A stretch of 64,000 nt of DNA, from assembly GCA_030528055.1 (NCBI GenBank), contig JAUMZQ010000001.1, positions 186,001 to 250,000 of the forward strand, in the 5' to 3' direction. Origin of the DNA: Streptococcus sp. Its GTDB lineage: Bacteria; Bacillota; Bacilli; Lactobacillales; Streptococcaceae. Below are positions 51,201 through 58,087 of the stretch, one piece after another (the stretch's first letter is position 1; the number at the start of each line of letters is the position of its first letter). The notes under the pieces are model-generated. The model had not been told where the DNA came from. It was given only the letters and a program-made list of their open reading frames with translations, and ran no database searches. The position numbers and the translations under genes are program-made.

Positions 51201-51466
51201 GTAATGCCATTGACCATATTATAGATGACCAAGAAAAGACGCAAGAGCTGGTAAAGGATTTAAAAGATAAGCTACGAGTAGCCAAAGTAGAAGTTGATAA
51301 AGTCTTTCCAAAGGAAGAGGACTATCAGCTTGTAAAGGCTAAGTATGATGTTTTAGCTCCCTTGGTTGAAAAAGAAGCAGAGATTGAAGAGATAGATGCA
51401 GCTTTGGCCAAGTTTAGTGAAGATACAACACCCCAAAAGAAGCAACAAATAGCACTCGAGATATAA
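42247..51466 (+). CDS. N6-methyltransferase/SNF2 helicase, two exons split by a group II intron
   Basis: Exon 1 is 42247-47697 and exon 2 50093-51466. Joined, they give 2274 residues in one frame, with the join at M-L-K-I/T-G-E-A-R. A methyltransferase domain has motif I D-P-S-M-G-T-G-N-F-F (near residue 708) and N-V-P-F in place of N-P-P-F. The helicase has Walker A E-V-G-S-G-K-T (near 1474), D-E-A-H (near 1632), A-T-G-T-P-V-S-N-S in exon 1, and S-T-E-K-G-G-T-G-L-N-V and Q-R-N-G-R-L-I-R-Q-G in exon 2. Such proteins are common in Tn5252-like ICEs. A role in protecting or processing transfer DNA is an inference. GGGAGGG precedes the ATG. Confidence 0.88.
48198..49985 (+). CDS. ltrA: Group II intron reverse transcriptase/maturase with HNH endonuclease
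   Basis: A 595-residue protein that splices and mobilises the intron. The RT core has Y-A-D-D (R-Y-A-D-D-F-I-L-G-F), preceded by G-T-P-Q-G-G-V-I-S-P-L-L-A-N. A maturase X domain follows, and the C-terminus has an HNH nuclease with C-E-L-C-G...V-H-H-I-R and C-R-D-C-H-H-A-I-H-N-G. It is complete. The GTG at 48198 follows AAAGGA by 4 nt; the ATG at 48207 is the alternative. Confidence 0.95.
   Translation: MREMRTAKTILTVIHERGKQDKPLERVYKLLFNRELYLIAYAKLYPNNGAMTKGVTEETIDGMSIQKIDRIIEQLRRETYYWRPARREYIPKKNGKHRPLGIPVWSDKLLQEVIRMILEAYYEPQFSEHSHGFRPKRGCHTALQEIQTWKGTRWFIEGDISSYFDTIDHDVLITMMSRQIQDGRFIRLIKNMLEAGYLDDWKFHKTISGTPQGGVISPLLANIYLHQFDKWVGEELIPQYTRGKKQKANSAYNRLSRRIKCYQDKGDYKKAHQLIVERRNLPSVDTYDTSYRRLRYVRYADDFILGFTGSKAEAKAIKKQIGDFLNTKLSLELSQEKTLITHATKESAKFLGYEIKAQRVNDYIDNKGRRSANGVIALFVPASVIESKCRQYMKNGKAIHRNNLLHDDDFSIVQTYQQEYRGLVQYYILAQNLSWFSKVYWYMETSLLKTLAFKHKSSINKILAKYKTTTTSTNGRTVPCLQVVVPREDKPPLVATWGGISLSYKKKAVIEDAPYQVYGGRTELIKRLLANKCELCGSEENIEVHHIRKLADLNKHNGKLVPKWKEIMSARCRKTLVTCRDCHHAIHNGSINTRL
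50001..50034 (+). other. Group II intron domain V
   Basis: A 34-nt hairpin with a GAAA tetraloop, the catalytic AGC triad near the start (GAGCC) and a 2-nt bulge on the 3' side. This is the most conserved part of group II introns, and with the downstream branch region (domain VI) it marks the 3' end at 50092. Confidence 0.9.
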
Positions 51467-51475
51467 GAAAAAAGG

Positions 51476-51504
51476 CTGACAAATAATTTTGAACGCGGTA
51501 AAAT
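51476..51504 (+). promoter_or_regulatory. Promoter of the 51537 gene
   Basis: CTGACA at 51476, a 17-bp spacer and TAAAAT at 51499: a sigma-A-type promoter 33 bp upstream of the ATG. It does not share the ICE box. Confidence 0.6.
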
Positions 51505-51536
51505 GAAGTCAAGAAATCACAAAAGGAGAATAGATC

Positions 51537-51836
51537 ATGACCCAAACACTAGAAGAAATGCGTTATAAACTTGAAGAATGGTTGGCACAAGGCTATACAA
51601 GTCCAGAAGATAGGGCAAACTACCAAACTTTAAAGGAACAGTATGAAGATGAGACCTTTGATTACAGTTTTTCAAAGCGTGAAATTACTGGACAGCTGGA
51701 ACTCATCATCAAAAGTCGTGAGAATGATTTTTCAAACTTAGATGAGGTGACGAAGACGGAATACCTTGACTTGGTTACCCAACTTGATGAACTTGACCAG
51801 GAACAAGCCAACTATTATCGTAAGCAATTAGCCTAG
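51537..51836 (+). CDS. ICE protein of unknown function
   Basis: A 99-residue acidic, helical protein (M-T-Q-T-L-E-E-M-R-Y-K-L-E-E-W). An AAAGGAGAA ribosome site lies before its ATG. No known domain. It starts a short operon with the membrane protein at 51850. Confidence 0.6.
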   Translation: MTQTLEEMRYKLEEWLAQGYTSPEDRANYQTLKEQYEDETFDYSFSKREITGQLELIIKSRENDFSNLDEVTKTEYLDLVTQLDELDQEQANYYRKQLA

Positions 51837-51849
51837 AAAGAGGTGTAAG

Positions 51850-52140
51850 ATGTTGGAGCAAATTCTACAAAGTCTTTTGATTTTCGCAGCAATAGGACTG
51901 ATGTTGTTTGTCCTTTATCGGATTGTGAAAGTTTCAGGTGCTTTGTTTCTTATCGGACTCATCAGTGGATTAGTCTTTATTGAAATCTATGGAATTTACC
52001 TCTTCTTTACTGAGAGATACCTCTATTCAGAAGATTTAGCAACTAATGGAGTTTGGAGTTTTACAGGATTTTTTATTGCTTTGAATCTATTTCTTGTTTT
52101 TAGCATTATTATGAAGTGGTGGAGAAATAGAATAGTTTAA
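51850..52140 (+). CDS. Small membrane protein of unknown function
   Basis: A 96-residue protein with three hydrophobic segments (about 5-23, 30-52 and 66-87) and a basic C-terminal tail (K-W-W-R-N-R). AAGAGGTG lies before the ATG. It could be a channel accessory protein of the transfer apparatus, but nothing in the sequence proves it. A terminator follows directly. Confidence 0.6.
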   Translation: MLEQILQSLLIFAAIGLMLFVLYRIVKVSGALFLIGLISGLVFIEIYGIYLFFTERYLYSEDLATNGVWSFTGFFIALNLFLVFSIIMKWWRNRIV

Positions 52141-52146
52141 CACGGA

Positions 52147-52172
52147 GGATTACCAATGGGTAGTCCTTTTTC
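52147..52172 (+). terminator. Terminator after the 51850 gene
   Basis: GGATTACC pairs with GGTAGTCC (one G-T pair), followed by TTTTTCTT. It ends immediately before ICE promoter box 3. Confidence 0.7.
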
Positions 52173-52207
52173 TTGTGATAAAATCTCCAAGCTAATCTTG
52201 ATATGAT
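52173..52207 (+). promoter_or_regulatory. ICE promoter box 3, before the VirB8-like gene
   Basis: TTGTGATAAAATCTCCAAG (52173-52191), 10 nt, then TATGAT (52202). It is diverged in the middle but keeps both ends of the 19-nt box, its length and the 10-nt spacing. Confidence 0.55.
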
Positions 52208-52235
52208 GAAGCTATCACTAATAGAGGAGTAAGCC

Positions 52236-52847
52236 ATGTTAAATAAAGTGAAAGCTCGATTTCTGATTGGAGTAGGAGGTTTAATCGCAGTCAGTTTTAT
52301 GGTCATGATTGGCTACACGATTGGCTCACAAACCATTTCAAAGCAAACAGAGAACCAAATACGAGCAGAAGCCAATAAACTTGTGTCAAAGAAAAAGCAG
52401 GAGGAAAGAGCGACAGTCCTATCAGATGAGCTTGTCAATGAATTTCTCACTCAATATTTCACCAAGGTCCAGCTGGGTGAAAATAACGCTCGTATCAAAC
52501 CCTACATGACGGACTCGGCATTTTCAGAAGAGGAAGCAAATCAGAATAAAGCGATCAATCAAGTTTATAAAGACTATATGCTTGACTACCGATTTGAATC
52601 AGCCAGTATCTATGTCAATACAGAAAGCCATGTTGCACTTGCGGAAGTTTCCTATCAAGTAACTTATGTTTCTGATTTGAGTGAGCAACAACAGCGAACA
52701 ACTCAGACAGAAACCAAGACAGTTATGTTATCCTACTCCAAAGTTTCCGACAAGCTTCTAGTTAATCAGTTGACCATTTGGAATGGGAAACTGGAGGACA
52801 TGAAAGAAGCAACAGATGGAGCCAATTCCAGCATACCAACGATCTAA
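52236..52847 (+). CDS. VirB8/TcpC-like membrane-anchored transfer protein
   Basis: A 203-residue protein with one N-terminal membrane helix (residues 9-31), a coiled linker, and an outer domain of mixed strands (Y-R-F-E-S-A-S-I-Y-V...A-L-A-E-V-S-Y-Q-V-T-Y) of the NTF2-like type used by VirB8/TcpC in the channel core. The sequence match is not strong; the assignment rests on topology, position in an ICE and the shared promoter class. The gene follows promoter box 3. Confidence 0.6.
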   Translation: MLNKVKARFLIGVGGLIAVSFMVMIGYTIGSQTISKQTENQIRAEANKLVSKKKQEERATVLSDELVNEFLTQYFTKVQLGENNARIKPYMTDSAFSEEEANQNKAINQVYKDYMLDYRFESASIYVNTESHVALAEVSYQVTYVSDLSEQQQRTTQTETKTVMLSYSKVSDKLLVNQLTIWNGKLEDMKEATDGANSSIPTI

Positions 52848-52913
52848 GGAACAACGACTAGCGAGAACAACTAGCAGGAGACAGTCTTCTGCTTTTTTTG
52901 ATAGGGAGACAAG

Positions 52914-53990
52914 ATGACACGAATTAAAGCAGTAAAACAAAAGGCCATTTTAGATGTGGCTGAGAGTCTGGGTTATTCCTTCAGACGTTTATCAGGACAA
53001 ATTTATGAACACCCAGACCATGATTCCTTTCGGATTTTTGCGGATACCAATACTTTCAAATGGTTTTCAAGAGATATACAAGGGGATGTGATAGACTTTG
53101 TACAGTTAGTGGCAGGAGTGTCTTTCAAAAAAGCCTTGTCTTACCTTGAAACTGGAGGCTTTGAAGAAGCTAAGGTGATTGAAGAAACTTATCAACCCTT
53201 CCAATATTATTTGCGTGAAGAACCCTTTCAGCAAGCACGTACTTACTTGAAAGACATCCGTGGACTAAGTAATCAGACTATTAATTCCTTTGGCAGACAA
53301 GGATTGCTTGCTCAAGCTACTTATCAAGCGGAGTCAGTTTTAGTGTTTAAAAGCTTTGACCATAATGGGACCTTACAGGCCGCAAGCCTTCAAGGTCTCG
53401 TCAAAAATGAAGAAAAATACGATCGAGGTTATCTCAAAAAAATCATGAAAGGATCTCATGGCCATGTCGGTATTAGTTTCGATATTGGGAATCCTAAGCG
53501 ACTCATTTTTTGTGAATCAGTTATCGATATGATGAGTTATTATCAACTTCACCAAAAGCAGCTATCAGATGTTCGCCTGATTTCAATGGAAGGCCTAAAA
53601 CTTTCAGTGATTGCTTATCAGACTTTGCGTCTAGCAGCAGAGGAACAGGGGAAATTGGCATTTCTAGATACAGTAAAACCAATTAGACTTAGCCATTATC
53701 TTCAGGCAATACAAGAGACGACAACCTTTTTTCAAACTCATTCAAACGTCATAACTATGGCTGTTGATAACGATGAAGCAGGAAGAGAATTTTATCAGAA
53801 ACTGTCAGATAAAGGATTTCCGATTTTTCAAGATTTACCACCATTGCAAAGACTTGAAACAAAGTCAGATTGGAATGATATTGTGAAACGACAAAAGGAA
53901 TTATCTTTAAGAGATCTTATCCAGTCAGCCCAAGCACAAGTCAATAAGAATCATCCTCCACCTAAACGAGAGCACGCTTTGGAATTGTGA
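52914..53990 (+). CDS. DNA primase-like TOPRIM protein
   Basis: A 358-residue primase relative. The N-terminal part (R-I-F-A-D-T-N-T-F-K-W-F-S-R-D-I-Q-G-D-V-I-D-F-V) matches the zinc-finger-free CHC2/DUF3991 domain. The C-terminal part has the TOPRIM pattern F-C-E-S-V-I-D and A-V-D-N-D-E-A-G-R. Such proteins prime the transferred strand in the recipient. GGGAGAC precedes the ATG, and a hairpin (AGCAGGAGA/TCTTCTGCT) lies at 52873-52893 before it. Confidence 0.85.
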   Translation: MTRIKAVKQKAILDVAESLGYSFRRLSGQIYEHPDHDSFRIFADTNTFKWFSRDIQGDVIDFVQLVAGVSFKKALSYLETGGFEEAKVIEETYQPFQYYLREEPFQQARTYLKDIRGLSNQTINSFGRQGLLAQATYQAESVLVFKSFDHNGTLQAASLQGLVKNEEKYDRGYLKKIMKGSHGHVGISFDIGNPKRLIFCESVIDMMSYYQLHQKQLSDVRLISMEGLKLSVIAYQTLRLAAEEQGKLAFLDTVKPIRLSHYLQAIQETTTFFQTHSNVITMAVDNDEAGREFYQKLSDKGFPIFQDLPPLQRLETKSDWNDIVKRQKELSLRDLIQSAQAQVNKNHPPPKREHALEL

Positions 53991-54019
53991 TAACAAAATC
54001 AAGTCCACTATCATAATCT
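53985..54019 (+). promoter_or_regulatory. ICE promoter box 4, before the 54044 genes
   Basis: TTGTGATAACAAAATCAAG (53985-54003) is identical to the box at 36380. Ten nt later is TAATCT (54014). It overlaps the stop of the primase gene and precedes three small genes. Confidence 0.6.
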
Positions 54020-54043
54020 AGAAAGTGACAAGGAGGACACCCT

Positions 54044-54271
54044 ATGAGTGTGATTGAACGTCTGGCTGAAAAAGTAGCTAGGCAAGAAGAAAAGGTCTCA
54101 CGTGAGACTGAGAAATTGGAACACTATCGAGACCAACTACAAACTGCAATGTATAGCACCTTTATCAAACGACAACAATCAAGTCAGTTGTCATTTCATG
54201 AAGCACTAGAGCAAGCCTTTGGTAAAGAAACCACACTACACCCAAATTACAGAAATGAGGATACAGAATGA
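54044..54271 (+). CDS. Small coiled-coil ICE protein
   Basis: A 75-residue protein, strongly helical (V-A-R-Q-E-E-K-V-S-R-E-T-E-K-L-E-H-Y), probably a coiled coil. AAGGAGG sits 7 nt before the ATG. The function is unknown. It is the first gene behind promoter box 4 and overlaps the next gene by 4 nt (ATGA). Confidence 0.65.
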   Translation: MSVIERLAEKVARQEEKVSRETEKLEHYRDQLQTAMYSTFIKRQQSSQLSFHEALEQAFGKETTLHPNYRNEDTE

Positions 54272-54657
54272 GTAAAACATGGAATTTTGATCAGCCACTA
54301 GACGATGTGAAACCAACATCGTCCCATGAAGAACGAGCTAAAATCGCAGCACTTTTTCATAAACAGGATGAAAAACCAATTGAAGAAGTAGATTATGTGG
54401 CTGCTTTTGAACAGCAACAAAAGGAGTCAGAATCAAAAGATGTACAAACGCTCGCATCAACCGTTAAACAAAATCAGCCGAAGAAGGTAAATATCACAAG
54501 TGACTATAAACAACACTTGGCTGATACCATTGCACAAAACAACAAGGATATTTCCGCCTGTCAGAAGCAAATTGAAGAACTTCATCAATTGATTGATGAA
54601 AAGAAAATCCAAAATAAAAAGTTACAGGCTATTTCAGTAGCCATTGATGATTTATAA
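54268..54657 (+). CDS. ICE protein of unknown function
   Basis: A 129-residue acidic protein, disordered in the first half and with a coiled coil near the end (I-A-Q-N-N-K-D-I-S-A-C-Q-K-Q-I-E-E-L-H). It is coupled to the gene before it by ATGA. No known domain. Confidence 0.6.
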   Translation: MSKTWNFDQPLDDVKPTSSHEERAKIAALFHKQDEKPIEEVDYVAAFEQQQKESESKDVQTLASTVKQNQPKKVNITSDYKQHLADTIAQNNKDISACQKQIEELHQLIDEKKIQNKKLQAISVAIDDL

Positions 54658-54660
54658 GTC

Positions 54661-54688
54661 AGGTAGTCCTATGCGGGCTACCTTTTTA
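54661..54688 (+). terminator. Terminator inside the small-gene operon
   Basis: AGGTAG (54661) pairs with CTACCT (54678), followed by TTTT. It lies between the 54268 and 54707 genes and may act as a weak terminator or attenuator. Confidence 0.5.
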
Positions 54689-54706
54689 CAATTGAAGGAG
54701 AATATA

Positions 54707-55003
54707 ATGAAATTTTTTCAAAAGAAAAAACAAAACCAGGATCAATTCAAACGACTGATTCATCGACTATCAGAGATGTCAGATAGTGAACTAACCAAAG
54801 TAGAACAACTCCTAGATGTGGTTTTTGATACAAATTTTAAGCCTGATACGAGCGTTGAATTATCTCAAAGCGATATAACTGACGAGGATCAAAGTCTTGA
54901 TAGGTCAATCCAGGAAGCGAAAAATAAACTTCACACGGAACAATTGGAAAAAAACATTGAGAGGTTTAGACAAGGTAGGCGAGAGAGCAATAATAACAAA
55001 TAA
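54707..55003 (+). CDS. ICE protein of unknown function
   Basis: A 98-residue hydrophilic protein with a lysine-rich start (K-F-F-Q-K-K-K-Q-N-Q) and a helical middle. GAAGGAG lies before the ATG at 54707. The tail (R-F-R-Q-G-R-R-E-S-N) is basic. No domain recognised. It is the last plus-strand gene before the convergent umuC cassette. Confidence 0.58.
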   Translation: MKFFQKKKQNQDQFKRLIHRLSEMSDSELTKVEQLLDVVFDTNFKPDTSVELSQSDITDEDQSLDRSIQEAKNKLHTEQLEKNIERFRQGRRESNNNK

Positions 55004-55030
55004 CAGACCAATTATTTTGGCCTGTTTTTT
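55002..55030. terminator. Bidirectional terminator between small genes and umuC cassette
   Basis: AACAGACCAA (55002) can pair with TTGGCCTGTT (55017) with one mismatch, then TTTT. It lies between convergent operons. Confidence 0.65.
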
Positions 55031-55320
55031 GAAATATGTGTCATCGTTGAATCGTAACAGTATAGCCTAACTAGATTATTATCTCGTGAAGGTTCCACAT
55101 TGAACATAAAATAATGGTCACGATGGTCTTTCGAATTTTCCTTATTTAGCTTAAAATAGGGCTTTTGAGATTTTGCCATGGCAAGCATAATATCATCTGT
55201 TAAAAAAGTAAGTGGAGTATCTAGGGCTGAGTAGCGATAGAAATCCTCTTCAAATTTTCGGTAGCTATCACTAAAATAATCCATTTGTAATAGATTTTTA
55301 TTAAACTCAAGCTGATTCAT
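55012..55320 (-). CDS. Small protein of the umuC cassette, unknown function
   Basis: A 102-residue acidic/basic mixed protein. The ATG at 55320 has GGAGGTGG just upstream, inside the end of the YolD-like gene, with a 14-nt overlap. It is the last gene of the SOS cassette. I recognise no domain. Confidence 0.65.
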   Translation of the reverse strand: MNQLEFNKNLLQMDYFSDSYRKFEEDFYRYSALDTPLTFLTDDIMLAMAKSQKPYFKLNKENSKDHRDHYFMFNVEPSRDNNLVRLYCYDSTMTHISKNRPK

Positions 55321-55657
55321 ATTCCACCTCCAAATCAATTGAAAGAATATCCTTGATTGGAATGCTGACAAAGCCCGTTTTTGTCTTCAATGAAACATGG
55401 TTAAAAGTCAGATTGTCAACTTTTCCACTGTAATATTGTCCAGGAACTGCAATGATACCATTCAACTGATTACTGTATAATTGATTGAGCAGCAGTAGTT
55501 TATCTGAAATTGATAACTCAGAAGTATAGTCAACTTTATTAAGCTCACTATCAAGTCCTGCCGTATGTTCTGATAAGAAGAAGCCCATCCATTTGGCCAT
55601 CTTTCGGTCTTGGTATTCTCTAGCAACCTTAAATGGGAGATAACTTCTATCAATCAT
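55307..55657 (-). CDS. YolD-like protein
   Basis: A 116-residue protein that begins M-I-D-R-S-Y-L-P-F-K-V-A-R-E-Y-Q-D-R-K-M-A-K-W-M-G-F, the YolD-like signature. YolD-type proteins accompany Y-family polymerases in Gram-positives and may support their function. Its ATG overlaps the umuC stop (ATGA). The C-terminal half is a small beta domain. Confidence 0.8.
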   Translation of the reverse strand: MIDRSYLPFKVAREYQDRKMAKWMGFFLSEHTAGLDSELNKVDYTSELSISDKLLLLNQLYSNQLNGIIAVPGQYYSGKVDNLTFNHVSLKTKTGFVSIPIKDILSIDLEVEYESA

Positions 55658-57069
55658 TTTAAACCCTCCAATCCTCCAGCGGAATGTCCGCCGACTAATC
55701 TACTGCGAGCAATTGCCCTTGAATTTTCTAATAAAGAACTAGCTTTCTGTACAGCAAGAAATCCAAAACGATCACGAATGGAATCAATGGTTGTCTCCAA
55801 TTTTTCCTCTTTTTCGCTTTCTTCAAAGTCATCAAAAAGAGAAATCACAGCAAAGTTTTCATCCACCAATCCATCGTACCTTACAGCAATGCTTCTAACT
55901 GCCCCTCCATCGTATTTAGAACGAAAGAGAGAAACAACTTCATCTTGAAAAACAAGCGTACGATTATTTGGGTTAATTTTTCTCTGAACATTGATTGATT
56001 TCTTGTTTTCGAAATTTGAATAGCCTACATTTATGGCGACTACAGTTGCTTTTTTATGTCTTCTGCGTAGCCGAATCGCAACTTGCTCTGCCATCTCACG
56101 CAGGACAAGCTCTATATCACTTTGACGAGTGTAATCTTTATGGAGCACTTGCGAATTCCCAATCCCGACTGCTTTAGGGCGATAAGGTTCATGGACATTA
56201 CTTTCATCGATGCCATTAGCATGAAACCAATGTTGTACTCCAATAACACCAAATTCTTTTTTCAAGATAGTAGGGTCACAGTTGGCCAATTCTTTAATGC
56301 TGTAGATTCCCAATTTGTTTAGTCGTTTTTCTGTTCGTGAACCTATTCCCCAAAAGTCAGTCATTTTGGGAATATTCCAGACCTTCGTTTCAACATCTTC
56401 ATAAGACCAATTGGCACGCATGGTAGCAGTGGTTTTAGCTTCGTTATCAAGTGCTAACTTAGCTAGAAGTGGATTGGCATTACTCATTCCAACAGTTGAA
56501 TAGACACCCGTTTTTTCCCAAATATCGTGTTGAATTTTTGCTGAAACCACATCTAACTTATCTTTGCGACTCAGAGATTTGTCTTCAACAAAATAATTTA
56601 GCGATGAAGTTAAGTCAATAAATCCTTCATCAATAGAATAGGGCAGAATATCTGTCGGATCTGCATAATTTTGAAATACTTTTTGTATTTCAAGATTTTT
56701 TTGAATGTACAAGTCCATTCTCGGTGGCACAATAAATGTACGCTTGGCCCAATTTTCTATGAAGGAAACAAATTTTGCATCCGTTGGCAATCCTGAAATT
56801 TTAGCACGGTAGTAGTTAAATTTTCTGGTATGAACATCAAAGGGGAGGTCGTAGGCTCTGCCAACATTTCCTTTACCAAAGACTTTTTTGAACATTGGAG
56901 AAGAAGCTAGAATTAGACCAGCTGAATTATCTGCCCTACTCATCACACAAAGTGAAGTATGAAGCGGGTGAAGTCCTCTCTCTACACATTCGATAGATGC
57001 ATAAAAGGATTTCATATCGACAAAAGCAATATCGCTACGAGGTTCTTTTGAGTAGTCGACATAGCCCAT
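55654..57069 (-). CDS. umuC: Y-family DNA polymerase (UmuC/ImpB type)
   Basis: A translesion DNA polymerase of 471 residues. The catalytic palm shows F-V-D-M-K-S-F-Y-A-S-I-E-C (metal Asp, then steric-gate Tyr region) and Y-S-I-D-E-G-F-I-D with the second catalytic pair. Helix-hairpin-helix (F-W-G-I-G-S-R-T-E-K-R-L) and little-finger parts follow. I chose the ATG at 57069 because AGGTGA lies 5 nt upstream; a GTG at 57078 overlaps the previous stop. It is controlled by the S24-type repressor upstream. Confidence 0.93.
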   Translation of the reverse strand: MGYVDYSKEPRSDIAFVDMKSFYASIECVERGLHPLHTSLCVMSRADNSAGLILASSPMFKKVFGKGNVGRAYDLPFDVHTRKFNYYRAKISGLPTDAKFVSFIENWAKRTFIVPPRMDLYIQKNLEIQKVFQNYADPTDILPYSIDEGFIDLTSSLNYFVEDKSLSRKDKLDVVSAKIQHDIWEKTGVYSTVGMSNANPLLAKLALDNEAKTTATMRANWSYEDVETKVWNIPKMTDFWGIGSRTEKRLNKLGIYSIKELANCDPTILKKEFGVIGVQHWFHANGIDESNVHEPYRPKAVGIGNSQVLHKDYTRQSDIELVLREMAEQVAIRLRRRHKKATVVAINVGYSNFENKKSINVQRKINPNNRTLVFQDEVVSLFRSKYDGGAVRSIAVRYDGLVDENFAVISLFDDFEESEKEEKLETTIDSIRDRFGFLAVQKASSLLENSRAIARSRLVGGHSAGGLEGLK

Positions 57070-57074
57070 AGTAT

Positions 57075-57209
57075 TCACCTAGATTTCAATTTTGCTAATT
57101 CATCAACCAATTCAGTTAAATGGTTAGTTACATCATATTCTTTTTGGTCGAGTAATAAAATAATTCTATTTGCTTTAATAAATATAATGTCGTCAAACTG
57201 TCTTGACAT
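57075..57209 (-). CDS. 44-residue ORF between repressor and umuC
   Basis: A small ORF that starts M-S-R-Q-F-D-D-I-I-F, with GGAGG upstream of its ATG (57209). Its stop overlaps the alternative GTG of umuC. The translation is helical and amphipathic. Its position and ribosome site make it likely to be real; the function is unknown. Confidence 0.55.
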   Translation of the reverse strand: MSRQFDDIIFIKANRIILLLDQKEYDVTNHLTELVDELAKLKSR

Positions 57210-57211
57210 TA

Positions 57212-57904
57212 CTAACCTCCAATCACAGGCATGAAGTGGCCTACAATTTTACCAACAATTCTGATTTCATCTTCAAATGGGATAAACCTTTCAGCAACAT
57301 CTGGGTTAATTGACACCATTCGGAATCCATCTTCTTCACGATAGAGTTTCTTGATATAGAGCGATCCATTCCAATTCAAGGCATAGACAGCTCCATCGTG
57401 ATCAAAACCAGTCGATCTAATTAAAGCGACTTCACCGTCTTTATAAACAGGTTCCATAGAATTACCAGAAATCCATGTTGCTATATCGAATCCTGTGTAT
57501 TCATCTTCTGAATAGACAGTCTCAGTTTCAAATTCATCGTACAGACCTTCACCTGGACCAGCAGATAGTTGAATTTCTGATAGAACTTCCACAGCAAACA
57601 GTGGAACAATCTTTTCATGAACCTTTTGAGTTTGAAGTAATTCCTCAGCATATTTCTCTACCTTTTCCTGATTCTGTAAAGAAAGCTGAAGATAAGTATT
57701 GACTATTTTATATTCTGACTCGAAATATGTTTCAGGAACATCTAATAGGATAGCTAGTTGTTTGAGATTGCTTTGGTTTGGTTTAGTCTTTTCATTTTCC
57801 CAATTGAAATAAGAAGAGCGGTTTATATGAAGTTTATCTGCTAGTTCAGATTGAGAATAGCCAAGTGTTATTCGTCTTTTCTTTAATCGTTTACCAGAAA
57901 ACAT
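57212..57904 (-). CDS. HTH/S24-peptidase repressor (HdiR/LexA-like)
   Basis: A 230-residue repressor. The N-terminal XRE helix-turn-helix (L-G-Y-S-Q-S-E-L-A-D-K-L) binds DNA. The C-terminal S24 domain has the S-A-G cleavage site (115/116), the nucleophile Ser149 in G-N-S-M-E-P and the Lys185/186 general base. It should be cleaved when RecA is activated, which would free umuC and its partners. ATG follows AGGAGG. Confidence 0.92.
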   Translation of the reverse strand: MFSGKRLKKRRITLGYSQSELADKLHINRSSYFNWENEKTKPNQSNLKQLAILLDVPETYFESEYKIVNTYLQLSLQNQEKVEKYAEELLQTQKVHEKIVPLFAVEVLSEIQLSAGPGEGLYDEFETETVYSEDEYTGFDIATWISGNSMEPVYKDGEVALIRSTGFDHDGAVYALNWNGSLYIKKLYREEDGFRMVSINPDVAERFIPFEDEIRIVGKIVGHFMPVIGG

Positions 57905-57944
57905 ATTACCTCCTGAAAACTATTGTTGTTTTATAAACTAACAA

Positions 57945-57975
57945 AATTATATCATAAAAGATTTAAGATGCAAGT
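57945..57975 (-). promoter_or_regulatory. Promoter of the repressor gene
   Basis: On the minus strand TTGCAT, a spacer of about 15-16 bp and TATAAT. The GTTTATAAAAC palindrome just downstream (around 57930) is a possible operator for autorepression. Confidence 0.55.
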
Positions 57976-58087
57976 AGTAAAAATTTTGTGCTAAAAATAT
58001 TATTTATTAATCTTAAACTAAAAAAGAAAAATTAGAGAAAACAATTGTAAAATGTTTTCTCTAACTTAACATTATAGTTAAAACTTA

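Noticed and set aside
50123..51466. A separate helicase gene starting at ATG 50123
   Set aside because: It is exon 2 of the interrupted gene. The frame is open back to the intron end at 50093 and the join restores a conserved helicase segment; no ribosome site precedes the ATG.
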